Of a DNA stretch of 64,000 nt, positions 54,138-63,459 are shown one piece after another (position 1 is the first letter of the stretch; each line of letters opens with the position of its first letter). The notes below the pieces were generated by a model that was given only the letters and a program-made list of their open reading frames with translations, was not told the DNA's origin and did no database searches. The DNA comes from Actinomycetes bacterium (lineage in GTDB: Bacteria > Actinomycetota > Acidimicrobiia > Acidimicrobiales > Acidimicrobilacustridaceae), in the NCBI GenBank assembly GCA_029782025.1, contig JAKOVR010000052.1, positions 1 to 64,000 on the forward strand. The letters run 5' to 3'. Position numbers and translations under genes: made by a program.

Positions 54138-54771
54138 CGCCCAACTCCTTCCTGAGGGTGGCCAGCGCCCGCTGCACGTGGGTACGCACGGTGCCGGCCC
54201 GGCAGCCCATCACGGCCGCCGTCTGCTCGATCGAGTAGCCGTGGTGGTAGTGGAGCACGATGGCGGCCCGCTGCTTGGGCGGGAGCTTGCGGTAGGCCCG
54301 ATCGAGGTCGGGGTCGTGCACGGCGCGTCCGGCCGAGGCGGCGGCGCCGACGGGCTGACCCGGGAGCCGCCCGGCATCGGCGGCCACCGGATCGGTGGTG
54401 TCCCACGGTGCGGAGCGGTCCAGCCGGCGCTTGCGGCGGAAGCAGTGGTGGAGGCAGATCTTGGTGAGCCAGGCCGAGCGCTTCGACTCGTCGCGCACGC
54501 TCGACCACGCCTTCCACGCCCGCCACATCGTCTCCTGGACGGCGTCCTCGGCCTCGGCCCGGTCGTGGAGCACCGACAGGGCGAGGTGGTAGAGCCGGGT
54601 TTTCTCGCGGGCGAACACGGCGTCGAAGGCCGCCTCCGGGGGGAGCGCGGCGTAGGCCAGCTCGAGCGGGAGGGGGACCGGGGCCGGGTCGTGCATCGCG
54701 GGGACGGGCCACACCCGGGCCGCCCGGGTGGAGGTGGTCAGGCTAGGGCACCTCGCGGTCGCAGTGGGCAT
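54130..54771 (-). CDS. ECF-type RNA polymerase sigma factor
   Basis: A 213-residue sigma-70-family factor with region 2 (FAREKTRLYHLALSVLHDRAEAEDAVQETMWRAWKAW, containing the DAVQETMWRAW signature) and region 4 (YRKLPPKQRAAIVLHYHHGYSIEQTAAVMGCRAGTVRTHVQRALATLRKEL). I chose ATG 54771 because GGAGG lies six bases upstream. A shorter form from MHDPAPVP is possible and would drop 26 residues. It overlaps the downstream membrane protein, and the second ECF gene is divergent at 54914. Confidence 0.88.
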   Translation of the reverse strand: MPTATARCPSLTTSTRAARVWPVPAMHDPAPVPLPLELAYAALPPEAAFDAVFAREKTRLYHLALSVLHDRAEAEDAVQETMWRAWKAWSSVRDESKRSAWLTKICLHHCFRRKRRLDRSAPWDTTDPVAADAGRLPGQPVGAAASAGRAVHDPDLDRAYRKLPPKQRAAIVLHYHHGYSIEQTAAVMGCRAGTVRTHVQRALATLRKELGDA

Positions 54772-54913
54772 GGCATCCTCCGAGGACGGGACGGGAGCGG
54801 TGCCGGACCCGTCGCCCTTCTGAGTCCCGGGCCGTCCGAATCGACGTACACGGATCGTCCGGGCCGATGTGGACGCGGCGGCGGCCTGGCGCGTGTACCC
54901 CACCGTGCTGCCG

Positions 54914-55447
54914 ATGGCCGACGAGACTGGGCGGGTGGAGACGACCGTCCACGACCACTTCCCCGCCTTCTTCGCCGCCGAGTACCCGGGCGTGGTGCGC
55001 CTCGTCCGGGCGCTGACGGGGAGTCGGCCGGTGGCCGAGGACGTGGCCCAGGAGGCCTTCGCCGCCGCCCATGACCGCTGGGACCGCGTCGCCGGGTTCG
55101 ACCGGCCGGACCTGTGGGTGCGCCGGGTGGCGCTGAACCGGGCCATCGGCGTCCATCGCCGCCGCCGGTCCGAGGCACGGGCCCTGGAACGCCTGCAGCG
55201 GGCGGGGATGCCGATGGTCGTGCCCGTGGCCCCGCAGGAGCCCGACGCCCGGGTGTGGGCCGCGGTGCAGGCCCTGCCCCGCCGGCAACGCCAGCTCGTG
55301 GCCCTCGTCTACGTCGAGGACCGGGCCATCGAGGACGCCGCCGCGATCCTCGGGCTGTCGGCGTCGACCGCCCGCACCCACCTCCACCGGGCCCGGGCGG
55401 CCCTCGCCGCCGCGCTGGGCCCACCCACCGACGAGGAACGACGATGA
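54914..55447 (+). CDS. ECF-type RNA polymerase sigma factor (second, divergent)
   Basis: A 177-residue SigE/ECF-type factor: region 2 YPGVVRLVRALTGSRPVAEDVAQEAFAAAHDRWDRV and region 4 ALPRRQRQLVALVYVEDRAIEDAAAILGLSASTARTHLHRARAALAAAL. It is clearly different from the sigma factor on the other side. The ATG at 54914 is preferred; a GTG 45 bases upstream is an alternative. Its stop overlaps the ATG of a membrane protein by four bases (ATGA), the standard arrangement with an anti-sigma partner. Confidence 0.88.
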   Translation: MADETGRVETTVHDHFPAFFAAEYPGVVRLVRALTGSRPVAEDVAQEAFAAAHDRWDRVAGFDRPDLWVRRVALNRAIGVHRRRRSEARALERLQRAGMPMVVPVAPQEPDARVWAAVQALPRRQRQLVALVYVEDRAIEDAAAILGLSASTARTHLHRARAALAAALGPPTDEERR

Positions 55448-56349
55448 CGACCCCCGACCCTGCCACCGCTGACGACCTCGACGCCACCGTGCGGGCCGCC
55501 CTCGCCCGCCACGCCGGCGGTCCCGTCGACGCGGGACCGGCCGCCCTGGGCGCGGTGGCGCAGCGCAGCGCCCGCCGGCGGTCCCGCCGCCGGGCGGTGG
55601 CCGCCGGGCTCGGCGCCGCGTCGCTCCTGATCGGCGGCGCCGCCCTCGCCGCCCGGGGCGGTGCCGGCGCGCCCCCCACGGTGGAGGCCGGGGTGGCCGA
55701 CGGGTCGGGCCCGTCGGATCCGCGCCCCGGGGGATCCGAGGCGGCCGCCCCCGCCGAGTCGAGCACCACCGCGCCGGCCGCCACCGTCCCGGAACGCCGG
55801 CCCGACGATCCCGAACCGTCGACCTCGCTGCCGGCGACCTTGCCCACGCCGCCGCCGTCGACGGTGCCCCCCACGAAGCCCCCGACCACCACGACGACCC
55901 GGCCTCGGACGACGACGACCACGGCCGGCCCCACGACGACCACCACCACGTGGCCCTTCCCGCCCGACGGCCCGTCCACGGACCTCGCCGCCGCCAAGGC
56001 GCTCTGGGACGCGTCGAAGCCGGCGCGGTACTCCTACTACATCCGCAGGACCTGCTTCTGCGCCCCGGACTACGTGCGGCCGCTCCACGTGTTCGTCGAC
56101 GGCGCCACGGTTCGGGTGACCGACGGCGAGTCGGAAGCCACGGTCTCGCCGGACGTGGCCAAGGGGTTGACGATGGACGAGCTCTACGCCGAGGCGTCGG
56201 CCATCGGCCCGGGCGGTCGGATCGTGGCGCTCCAGATCGAGACGACGGGGCCGGCGGCGGGCCGCATCGTCCGGATCGAGCTCGACCCGATCGTCCAGGC
56301 CATCGACGACGAGATCGGTTACGAGGTGGCGTCGTTCACCGTGGGGTGA
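55444..56349 (+). CDS. Membrane protein with extracellular DUF6174-like domain, probable anti-sigma partner
   Basis: A 301-residue single-pass protein. A cytoplasmic N-terminus of about 50 residues with an Arg-rich end (RSARRRSRRR) precedes one helix (AVAAGLGAASLLIGGAALAA). A Pro/Thr/Ser linker with poly-Thr runs from about 75 to 175, followed by a compact domain (ARYSYYIRRTCFCAPDYVRPLHVFVDGATVRV ... YEVASFTVG) that resembles DUF6174-type secreted domains. Its CFC pair may form a disulfide or bind metal. It overlaps the ECF gene by four bases. The plan, though not the sequence, mirrors the partner of the other ECF sigma factor. Confidence 0.75.
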   Translation: MTTPDPATADDLDATVRAALARHAGGPVDAGPAALGAVAQRSARRRSRRRAVAAGLGAASLLIGGAALAARGGAGAPPTVEAGVADGSGPSDPRPGGSEAAAPAESSTTAPAATVPERRPDDPEPSTSLPATLPTPPPSTVPPTKPPTTTTTRPRTTTTTAGPTTTTTTWPFPPDGPSTDLAAAKALWDASKPARYSYYIRRTCFCAPDYVRPLHVFVDGATVRVTDGESEATVSPDVAKGLTMDELYAEASAIGPGGRIVALQIETTGPAAGRIVRIELDPIVQAIDDEIGYEVASFTVG

Positions 56350-56352
56350 CGC

Positions 56353-57657
<1,305 letters not shown>

Positions 57658-57695
57658 GCCCGGCAATCTAAGCGATCCTGAACGGAAGCGCAGTA

Positions 57696-57711
57696 AAGTG
57701 AAGCAAGACTT
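57696..57711. promoter_or_regulatory. LysR-type binding site candidate
   Basis: AAGT-N8-ACTT lies in the 71-base divergent region between the inositol synthase and LysR genes, within TAAAGT, which could also serve as the LysR gene's -10 box. Symmetry is short, so the call is tentative. Confidence 0.4.
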
Positions 57712-57728
57712 AACGAAAGGCGCGGCGG

Positions 57729-58598
57729 GTGGCCCTCCCCGACATCACGGTGCAGCAGCTCGAGTACCTCGACGCCGTCGAGCGCTCGCCCACGTGGGCG
57801 GCAGCCGCGGCCTCGTTGGGCGTGAGCCCGTCGGCCCTGAGCCAGGGGCTGGCCGAGCTCGAGCGGCGGGTGGGGGTGCGCCTGTTCGACCGGGCCGGGC
57901 GGCGGCGGGTGCCCACGGCCGAGCACGCCGTCGTGCTGGCCCACGCCCGGCGGGTGCTGGCCCAGACCAGCGACCTGGTGGCCTGGGCCGGCGAGGCCAG
58001 GGCCGGCCGGCGGGGGCGGGTGCGCGTCGGGATGATCGACGCCGCCGCCGTCGATCGCTTCCCGGAGGAGTTGCGGCGCTTCCGAGCCGAGCGGCCGGGC
58101 CTCGACTTCCACCTGACCGTGGCCCCTTCCGGCGAGCTGCTCGGGCTGCTGGCCGACGGTCGGCTCGACCTCGCCGTGTGCGTGGCGCCGCCGGCGCCCG
58201 TCGCCGGGCTGGTCACCGAGGCGGTGGCCGACGAGCCGCTGCGCCTCTACGCCCCCGACGGCGCCCGGGCCGGCGATCCGCACCGCTGGGGGCCGTGGGT
58301 CACCTTCCCGGCCGGGTCGCACTCCCGGGCGGCCATCGCCGCGGCCGTCCGGGGCGCCGGGGCCAGGTTCGAGGTGGTGGCCGAGAGCCACCAGCCAGAG
58401 GTGCTCCGGGAGATGGTGCGGTTGGGGATGGGCTGGACGGTGCTGCCCCCGACCCAGGCCGAGCGCCCGCCGGCACCCCTCGTGCCGGCCCGGCGGGCCC
58501 CGCTCCTGGTCCGGCGCCTGGTGGTCGCCACGCGGCGCGACGGGCTGCCCAACCCGGCCGGCGAGCAGCTGATCGCGCTGCTCAGGCGCAGCGGGTGA
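57729..58598 (+). CDS. LysR family transcriptional regulator
   Basis: A 289-residue LysR regulator. Its N-terminal winged helix (ITVQQLEYLDAVERSPTWAAAAASLGVSPSALSQGLAELERRVGVRLFDRAGRRRVPT) and the two-lobed periplasmic-binding-like effector domain (GRVRVGMIDAAAVDRFPEEL onward) are complete. GTG start with GAAAGG upstream. It is divergent from inositol-phosphate synthase, so it is the first candidate for its regulator. It ends 17 bases inside the convergent peptidase gene. Confidence 0.92.
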   Translation: MALPDITVQQLEYLDAVERSPTWAAAAASLGVSPSALSQGLAELERRVGVRLFDRAGRRRVPTAEHAVVLAHARRVLAQTSDLVAWAGEARAGRRGRVRVGMIDAAAVDRFPEELRRFRAERPGLDFHLTVAPSGELLGLLADGRLDLAVCVAPPAPVAGLVTEAVADEPLRLYAPDGARAGDPHRWGPWVTFPAGSHSRAAIAAAVRGAGARFEVVAESHQPEVLREMVRLGMGWTVLPPTQAERPPAPLVPARRAPLLVRRLVVATRRDGLPNPAGEQLIALLRRSG

Positions 58599-60147
58599 GC
58601 CGCACCCGGTCGCCGCCCGGGCTCTCGATCTTGCCCTTGCCGTCGGTGGTGGCCCAGGTGGTGAGGTCGCGCAGGAAGCTGCGGCGGGCGGCGTCGGTGT
58701 CCCACACCCAGTCGACGCGGATGCAGGTCTTGCTGCCCTCGGTGTAGGTGACGTAGCGGTCGCCCCCCCAGCCGTCGGGGGTGTCGATGGCCGTCAGGCC
58801 GCCGCCGAGCATGTCGGTGAGCTGCTGCTCGTCCATGGTGCTCGGGTCGATCTGGCCGTCGAGCAGCTGGCCGAGGAGGTCGCCGAGGTTGTCGACCCCG
58901 CCACCGGTGTGGAGCATCACACCGGTGAGGTACTCCCCGAGCACGCCGTCGCCGGTGGCGGTGCCGGGCACGTCGGGCGGGGCCACCTCCTTCGCCCCCT
59001 CCCGGGCCGTGTACTTCTCGGGGTGGAGGATCTGCTCGGCGGTGGTGGGGAGGTCGCCGAAGGCCCGGTCGACGGCGGCGTTGCCGCCATTGCGCTCGAT
59101 GGCCCGTACGAACGGCTCCCCGAGGGTGTAGGGGGCCTCCTGGATGAGGGCGAGGGTGAGCGACCCGCTCATGAGCGCCCCCATCTGCTCGAGCCCGAGC
59201 TGGAGCATCTCGGACTGGAGCGTCTGCTGGTCGTCGGCATCGAGCTGGGCCACGTAGTCGTTCTCGATGCGCTTGGCGTTGCCCTCCACCAGGGCGAGGT
59301 AGGCCCATTCCGATCCGTCGGTCCGCTGGTCGATGTCGGGTCGCTGCAGGTCGAGTTGCTGGTCGTCGAGGGCGTGGGTGAGCTCGTGGACCACGACCTC
59401 CCGCCAGAACGGCGTGATGCGCTCGCCCCGGACCACCAGCACGTCGGTGGCCGGGTCGTAGAACCCGAGCACGCCGTCGCCGAGGAGGGAGAGTTGCGCC
59501 TCGGTGGGGTCGACGTCGGGGCCGACGATGCCGAGGGCCTTGTAGACCCGGCCCTTTCGAGCGAGGTCGTCCTTCTCCTTCTCGAACTCGGTGCGCACCC
59601 TCGCCTTGAAGTCGGCGGCCGACAGCACCTGGACGTCGACGTCGTTCTTGAACGAGAGGCCGCGGCGCTCGGCCACGAACCGCTGCAGCTCCAGCACCTC
59701 GGCCTTGATCTCCTCCGGCGTGGCCTTGGGGCCCGACGGCGCGCTGGGCGTGGGCAGGCCGGGGATGGTGAGCCCCGGATTGCGGGTGGAGGGTGCCGTG
59801 CGCCGGGTGCTCGACGTGGTGCCGGCTTGCCCGCCGCTGCCCTTGCCGGCGGAGGTGGACGGGGACGCGGCCACCGGCGTGTCGGGCGATCGGCCCAGCG
59901 CGATGGCCGTGGCGGCGAGCGCGAGGACGAGCAGGGCGGCCACGGCGACGAGGCCGGCGGTCCGACCGGGCCGGGCGGGGGGTGGCGCGGCGAAGGGTGC
60001 GGCGGGCACGGCGGCCGGTGGCACGGGGGAGGGTGCCGGTGCGACGGGCCGCGGCGCGGGGCGCGGGGGCGGGTCCGGCCATCGCACGGGGTAGTCGGCG
60101 ATCGGGGGTGCCGGCGGGGGCGTGTCGGGCCACGTGGGGTCGCTCAC
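58582..60147 (-). CDS. Membrane-anchored HExxH zinc-metallopeptidase-like protein
   Basis: A 521-residue protein. A proline/alanine-rich cytoplasmic stretch of about 60 residues precedes one membrane helix (TAGLVAVAALLVLALAATAIAL), so most of the protein is outside. A Ser/Gly/Thr linker follows. The zinc motif is His254-Glu255-Leu-Thr-His258 (VVVHELTHALDDQQLDL); Glu in LVEGNAKRIE, about 30 residues on, is a possible third ligand. The C-terminal half is helical with one conserved-looking Cys pair at the end (TCIRVDWVW, LTRCA). The substrate is unknown. The GTG start has TAGGGT 9-14 bases upstream, and the promoter is shared back to back with the amidase. Confidence 0.82.
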   Translation of the reverse strand: MSDPTWPDTPPPAPPIADYPVRWPDPPPRPAPRPVAPAPSPVPPAAVPAAPFAAPPPARPGRTAGLVAVAALLVLALAATAIALGRSPDTPVAASPSTSAGKGSGGQAGTTSSTRRTAPSTRNPGLTIPGLPTPSAPSGPKATPEEIKAEVLELQRFVAERRGLSFKNDVDVQVLSAADFKARVRTEFEKEKDDLARKGRVYKALGIVGPDVDPTEAQLSLLGDGVLGFYDPATDVLVVRGERITPFWREVVVHELTHALDDQQLDLQRPDIDQRTDGSEWAYLALVEGNAKRIENDYVAQLDADDQQTLQSEMLQLGLEQMGALMSGSLTLALIQEAPYTLGEPFVRAIERNGGNAAVDRAFGDLPTTAEQILHPEKYTAREGAKEVAPPDVPGTATGDGVLGEYLTGVMLHTGGGVDNLGDLLGQLLDGQIDPSTMDEQQLTDMLGGGLTAIDTPDGWGGDRYVTYTEGSKTCIRVDWVWDTDAARRSFLRDLTTWATTDGKGKIESPGGDRVRLTRCA

Positions 60148-60155
60148 CGGTGTCG

Positions 60156-60171
60156 ACCCTACCGGTAGCGT
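60156..60171. promoter_or_regulatory. Symmetric bidirectional promoter: back-to-back TANNNT boxes
   Basis: Minus-strand TAGGGT (60161-60156) and plus-strand TAGCGT (60166-60171) are separated by CCGG; together they form the perfect palindrome CTACCGGTAG (60159-60168). The divergent start codons are only 32 bases apart (60147 and 60179), and neither has a ribosome site, so both mRNAs should be leaderless. Confidence 0.65.
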
Positions 60172-60178
60172 GCGCCGC

Positions 60179-61561
60179 ATGGACTTCAGGGGAACGTCGC
60201 TGCTCGAGCTGTCGGCCCGCGTGCAGGCCCGCGAGGTGTCCGCCCGGGAGCTCGTCGGGCACGCCCTGGCCCAGATCGAGCGCCACGATGGGGCCATCAA
60301 CGCCTTCGTCGCCGTCGACGGTGACCGGGCCCTGGCCGACGCCGACCTCATCGACCGGCGCATCGCCGCCGGGGCCGAGGTCGGTCCGCTGGCCGGGATA
60401 CCCATCGGGGTCAAGGACCTCGAGGACGCCGCCGGCTTCGTCACGACCTACGGGTCGGCCCTGCACGTCGACGACGCGCCGGCGCAGGCCGACGCCACCG
60501 TCGTGGCCCGGCTCCGGACCGCCGGCTGCGTGGTGCTGGGCAAGACCAACACCCCCGAGCACGGCTGGACGTCCGACACCACCAGCCCCGCCTTCGGGGC
60601 CACCCGGAACCCGATCGACCTCGAGCGCTCGGCCGGGGGATCGTCCGGGGGCAGCGCGGCCGCCCTGGCCGCGGGCATGGTGCCGCTGGCCACCGGGTCC
60701 GACGGGGGCGGCTCGATCCGCATCCCTTCGGCGCTGTGCGGTCTGCCCGGCTTCATGCCCAGCCACGGCCGCGTCCCCAACGGGGGTACCACCCGCGGCC
60801 CCGGTTCGGGCGTCATGGGGGTGAAGGGGCCGATGGCCGGCCGGATGCGCGACGTCGCCTACGCCCTCGACGTCGTCCTCGGGCCCGACCCGCTCGACCC
60901 GTACTCGGTACCCACCCACGACGCCCCCTGGTTCCCCGACGTGGCCGGCTACGTGGCGCCGCCCCGCCGGGTGCTGTGGTCGACCATGGGGTACGACGTC
61001 GACACCGAGGTGCGGTCGATCTGTGACGCGGCGCTCCGTCGCATCGAGGGGGCCGGGGTCGAGGTCGTCCCGGTCGAGCAGGTGCTCACCGATGACCCGG
61101 TGTGGACGTTCCTGCAGCTCTGGTCGGTGTACCGGGCCCGGGCCCAGGGCCACCTCCGGGACACGCCCGACTGGGAACGCATCGACCCGGGTCTGCGGGG
61201 CCAGATCGACTTCGCCGCCCACGTCGACGCCCCGGCGTTCGCCTCGGCCCTGGACGCCTGCTATCGGTACAACGCCGAGTTCGAAGCCTGCTTCGACGCC
61301 CACGGCGCCGACCTGCTCCTCACCCCCACCGTGGCCGGGCAGACCGGCCTCGTGGGCCGGCCGGGCACCATCGACGGCGAGGAGCGGCTCGACTGGGTGC
61401 GCTACACCTACCCGTGCAACCTCACCCGGCGCCCCGCCGGCACGGTCCCGGCCGGGCGCACCGCCGACGGGATGCCCGTCGGACTCCAGGTCGTGGGCCG
61501 GCGCCTCGACGACCGCACGGTGCTGCGGGCGCTCACGGCCATCGAGGACGTGCTCGGCTGA
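60179..61561 (+). CDS. Amidase (amidase signature family)
   Basis: A 460-residue amidase. The Ser-cisSer-Lys triad is Lys79 (GVKDLED), Ser155 (GGSSGGSAAALA) and Ser179 (GSDGGGSIRIPS). The N-terminal SLLELSARVQAREVSARELV and C-terminal GMPVGLQVVGRRLDD are typical. It hydrolyses an amide or nitrile-derived amide; it is not the GatA subunit, because no gatB/gatC is near. Start ATG 60179 with TAGCGT 8-13 bases upstream; the frame extends back but has no start support. It converges with the GGDEF gene. Confidence 0.93.
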   Translation: MDFRGTSLLELSARVQAREVSARELVGHALAQIERHDGAINAFVAVDGDRALADADLIDRRIAAGAEVGPLAGIPIGVKDLEDAAGFVTTYGSALHVDDAPAQADATVVARLRTAGCVVLGKTNTPEHGWTSDTTSPAFGATRNPIDLERSAGGSSGGSAAALAAGMVPLATGSDGGGSIRIPSALCGLPGFMPSHGRVPNGGTTRGPGSGVMGVKGPMAGRMRDVAYALDVVLGPDPLDPYSVPTHDAPWFPDVAGYVAPPRRVLWSTMGYDVDTEVRSICDAALRRIEGAGVEVVPVEQVLTDDPVWTFLQLWSVYRARAQGHLRDTPDWERIDPGLRGQIDFAAHVDAPAFASALDACYRYNAEFEACFDAHGADLLLTPTVAGQTGLVGRPGTIDGEERLDWVRYTYPCNLTRRPAGTVPAGRTADGMPVGLQVVGRRLDDRTVLRALTAIEDVLG

Positions 61562-61567
61562 GTCCGC

Positions 61568-62896
61568 TCAGCTGAGCGGGTCGAGCGACCACCGGCCCTT
61601 GCCGCCCCGCTTGGCGCGGTAGAGCGCGGCGTCGGCCACCTCGAGGAGCACGCCGGGAGTGACCCTCGGGCTGGCGGTGACGGCGATCCCGATCGACGCA
61701 CCGATCGCCACCACCGGCCCCGTGGACAGCGCGATCGGTTCGCCCAACGTCGCCAGGAGGCGGTCGGCCAGCCGGGCGGCGTCGGCGTCGGGGAGGCCGG
61801 TGCAGAGCACGGCGAACTCGTCGCCGCCGAGCCGGGCCAGCAGGTCGCCGGGCCGGAGCTCGGCACCGATGCGGGCGGTCACCGCCCGCAGCACCTCGTC
61901 GCCGGCGGCGTGGCCGTGGGTGTCGTTCACCGGCTTGAACAGGTCGAGGTCGAGGTACAGCAGGGCCACCGGCCAGCGCGTCGCCCGGTCGCCGATGGTG
62001 GCGTCGAGGTCGGTCAGGAACCGCCCCCGGTTGGCCACGCCGGTGAGGGGGTCGTGGTTGGCGGCGTGGTGCAGCAGCTGCTCGGAGTGGGTGCGCTCGA
62101 AGGCCAGCCCGACGAGGCGCCGGGCCCGCTCGAGCGCGGCGTGGTGGCTGACGAAGGGGTCGCCGACGGGCTGGCGCCACACGATGAGGCAGGCCAGCTC
62201 GGCCCCGTCGGGGGGGACGGGCACGGGGAGGGCCCAGCAGCTGTGCAGCCCGGCCGCGGCCGCGGCCGCCCGCACCGGTTCGGGCCAGGCCGGGTCGTCG
62301 GCGGCGACCACGAGGCCGTGGCCGGCGAGGGCACGGGCCCAGGGGGTGGGCTCGTCGAAGGCGATCGCCCCGCTCAGCTCGCGGGGGATGTTCGAGACGG
62401 CGACGTGGTCGAAGGCGGCGCCGTCCCACCCGTGCCCGATGGCCACCGCCGCTCCCTGGAGGTCGTGGTCGAGCGAGGTGGCCAGGAAGCCGAGGACCTC
62501 GGTCAGCGGGCTGCTGGCCACGAGGGCCTGGAGGGCGTCGTCGAGTAGGGGCTGGCCCCCGAGCGGCCGGGCCCGCACGATGGCGCCCTGCACGTCGGGG
62601 TGGTCGAAGGCCGGCACCACCCCGGTCTCGGTGTGCACGATCCGGCCGTCCTTGCCGATGAGGCGCAGGGCCAGCGGGATGCTGCCTTCGGGCTCGTCGC
62701 CGATGCGGTCGAGGACCTGGACGAAGGCCTGCATCCCGAGCTCGAGGTCCTCGGGGTGGACGATGGTGAGGGCGCTGGTGCCGACCAGCTCCTCGGGCCG
62801 GTAGCCGAGCACCTCCACCACGCCGGGGCTGACGTAGCGGAAGGTGAAGTCGGCGTCGACCACGCCGTGCAGGTACGGCGACGACTCGACGATCAC
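61568..62896 (-). CDS. Diguanylate cyclase with PAS and GAF-like input domains
   Basis: A 442-residue cytoplasmic signalling protein. A PAS domain at residues 5-115 (LHGVVDADFTFRYVSPGVVEVLGYRPEELVGTSALTIVHPEDL) is followed by a GAF-like domain (about 125-265). The GGDEF motif is at 357-361 (LGGDEFAVL) with the substrate block NHDPLTGVANRGRF, so c-di-GMP synthesis is expected. RPGD at 348-351 is the inhibitory I-site (RxxD). GTG start at 62896; TATCCT upstream (62933-62938) may be the -10 box of a short leader. No EAL or HD-GYP gene is near. Confidence 0.92.
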   Translation of the reverse strand: MIVESSPYLHGVVDADFTFRYVSPGVVEVLGYRPEELVGTSALTIVHPEDLELGMQAFVQVLDRIGDEPEGSIPLALRLIGKDGRIVHTETGVVPAFDHPDVQGAIVRARPLGGQPLLDDALQALVASSPLTEVLGFLATSLDHDLQGAAVAIGHGWDGAAFDHVAVSNIPRELSGAIAFDEPTPWARALAGHGLVVAADDPAWPEPVRAAAAAAGLHSCWALPVPVPPDGAELACLIVWRQPVGDPFVSHHAALERARRLVGLAFERTHSEQLLHHAANHDPLTGVANRGRFLTDLDATIGDRATRWPVALLYLDLDLFKPVNDTHGHAAGDEVLRAVTARIGAELRPGDLLARLGGDEFAVLCTGLPDADAARLADRLLATLGEPIALSTGPVVAIGASIGIAVTASPRVTPGVLLEVADAALYRAKRGGKGRWSLDPLS

Positions 62897-62970
62897 ACGG
62901 AAGAGCCCGTCCGGCTCGCTGCCAACGCGTCGAGGATAGGTGACCGCTCCGCCTGTGCAACACTGCGGCC

Positions 62971-63453
62971 ATGACTGCCCTCGACATCCCGGCGGCGATC
63001 CACCGCGGCGAGGCCGACCTCCCCTTCGTCGACGTCGGCGACGGTTCGGCGATCCAGCTCCTCCAGGTGGACATCCCCCACGGCCTCTGGGTGGTGCGCA
63101 CCCGGTTCCAGCCCGGCGTCACGATCGCCCGCCACAAGCACACGGGTGAGGTCTTCGCCTTCACGATCGCCGGCAGCTGGAAGTACAAGGAGTACCCGGA
63201 GGTCAACACCGCGGGCTCCTACCTCTACGAGCCGGCCGGCTCGATCCACACGCTCACCGTGCCGGCCGACCAGGACGGGGTCACCGATGTGTTCTTCGCC
63301 ATCTACGGCGCCAACCTCAACCTCGACGACGCCGACCAGGTCGAGTTCGTCATCGATGCCGGGTTCATGCTCGAATTCTACACGGCGATGTGCGAGGCCG
63401 CCGGCCTCGGCACCCCCGCCGTCATCGGCGCCGACCGCGCCCCCGGCCGGTAG
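62971..63453 (+). CDS. Cupin dioxygenase, 2,4'-dihydroxyacetophenone dioxygenase-like
   Basis: A 160-residue single-domain cupin. Motif 1 has RHKHTGEVFAFTIAGSWKY, and motif 2 has YEPAGSIHTLTVPAD. His, His, Glu and His form the iron site. The arrangement and the tail (FFAIYGANLNLDDADQVEFVIDAGFMLEFY) match the ChrR-like/2,4'-dihydroxyacetophenone dioxygenase family, which cleaves a C-C bond in a hydroxylated aromatic ketone; the actual substrate is unknown. AACACT at -12 to -7 is a weak leaderless box. The DUF47 gene follows 6 bases downstream. Confidence 0.85.
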   Translation: MTALDIPAAIHRGEADLPFVDVGDGSAIQLLQVDIPHGLWVVRTRFQPGVTIARHKHTGEVFAFTIAGSWKYKEYPEVNTAGSYLYEPAGSIHTLTVPADQDGVTDVFFAIYGANLNLDDADQVEFVIDAGFMLEFYTAMCEAAGLGTPAVIGADRAPGR

Positions 63454-63459
63454 GGCGCG

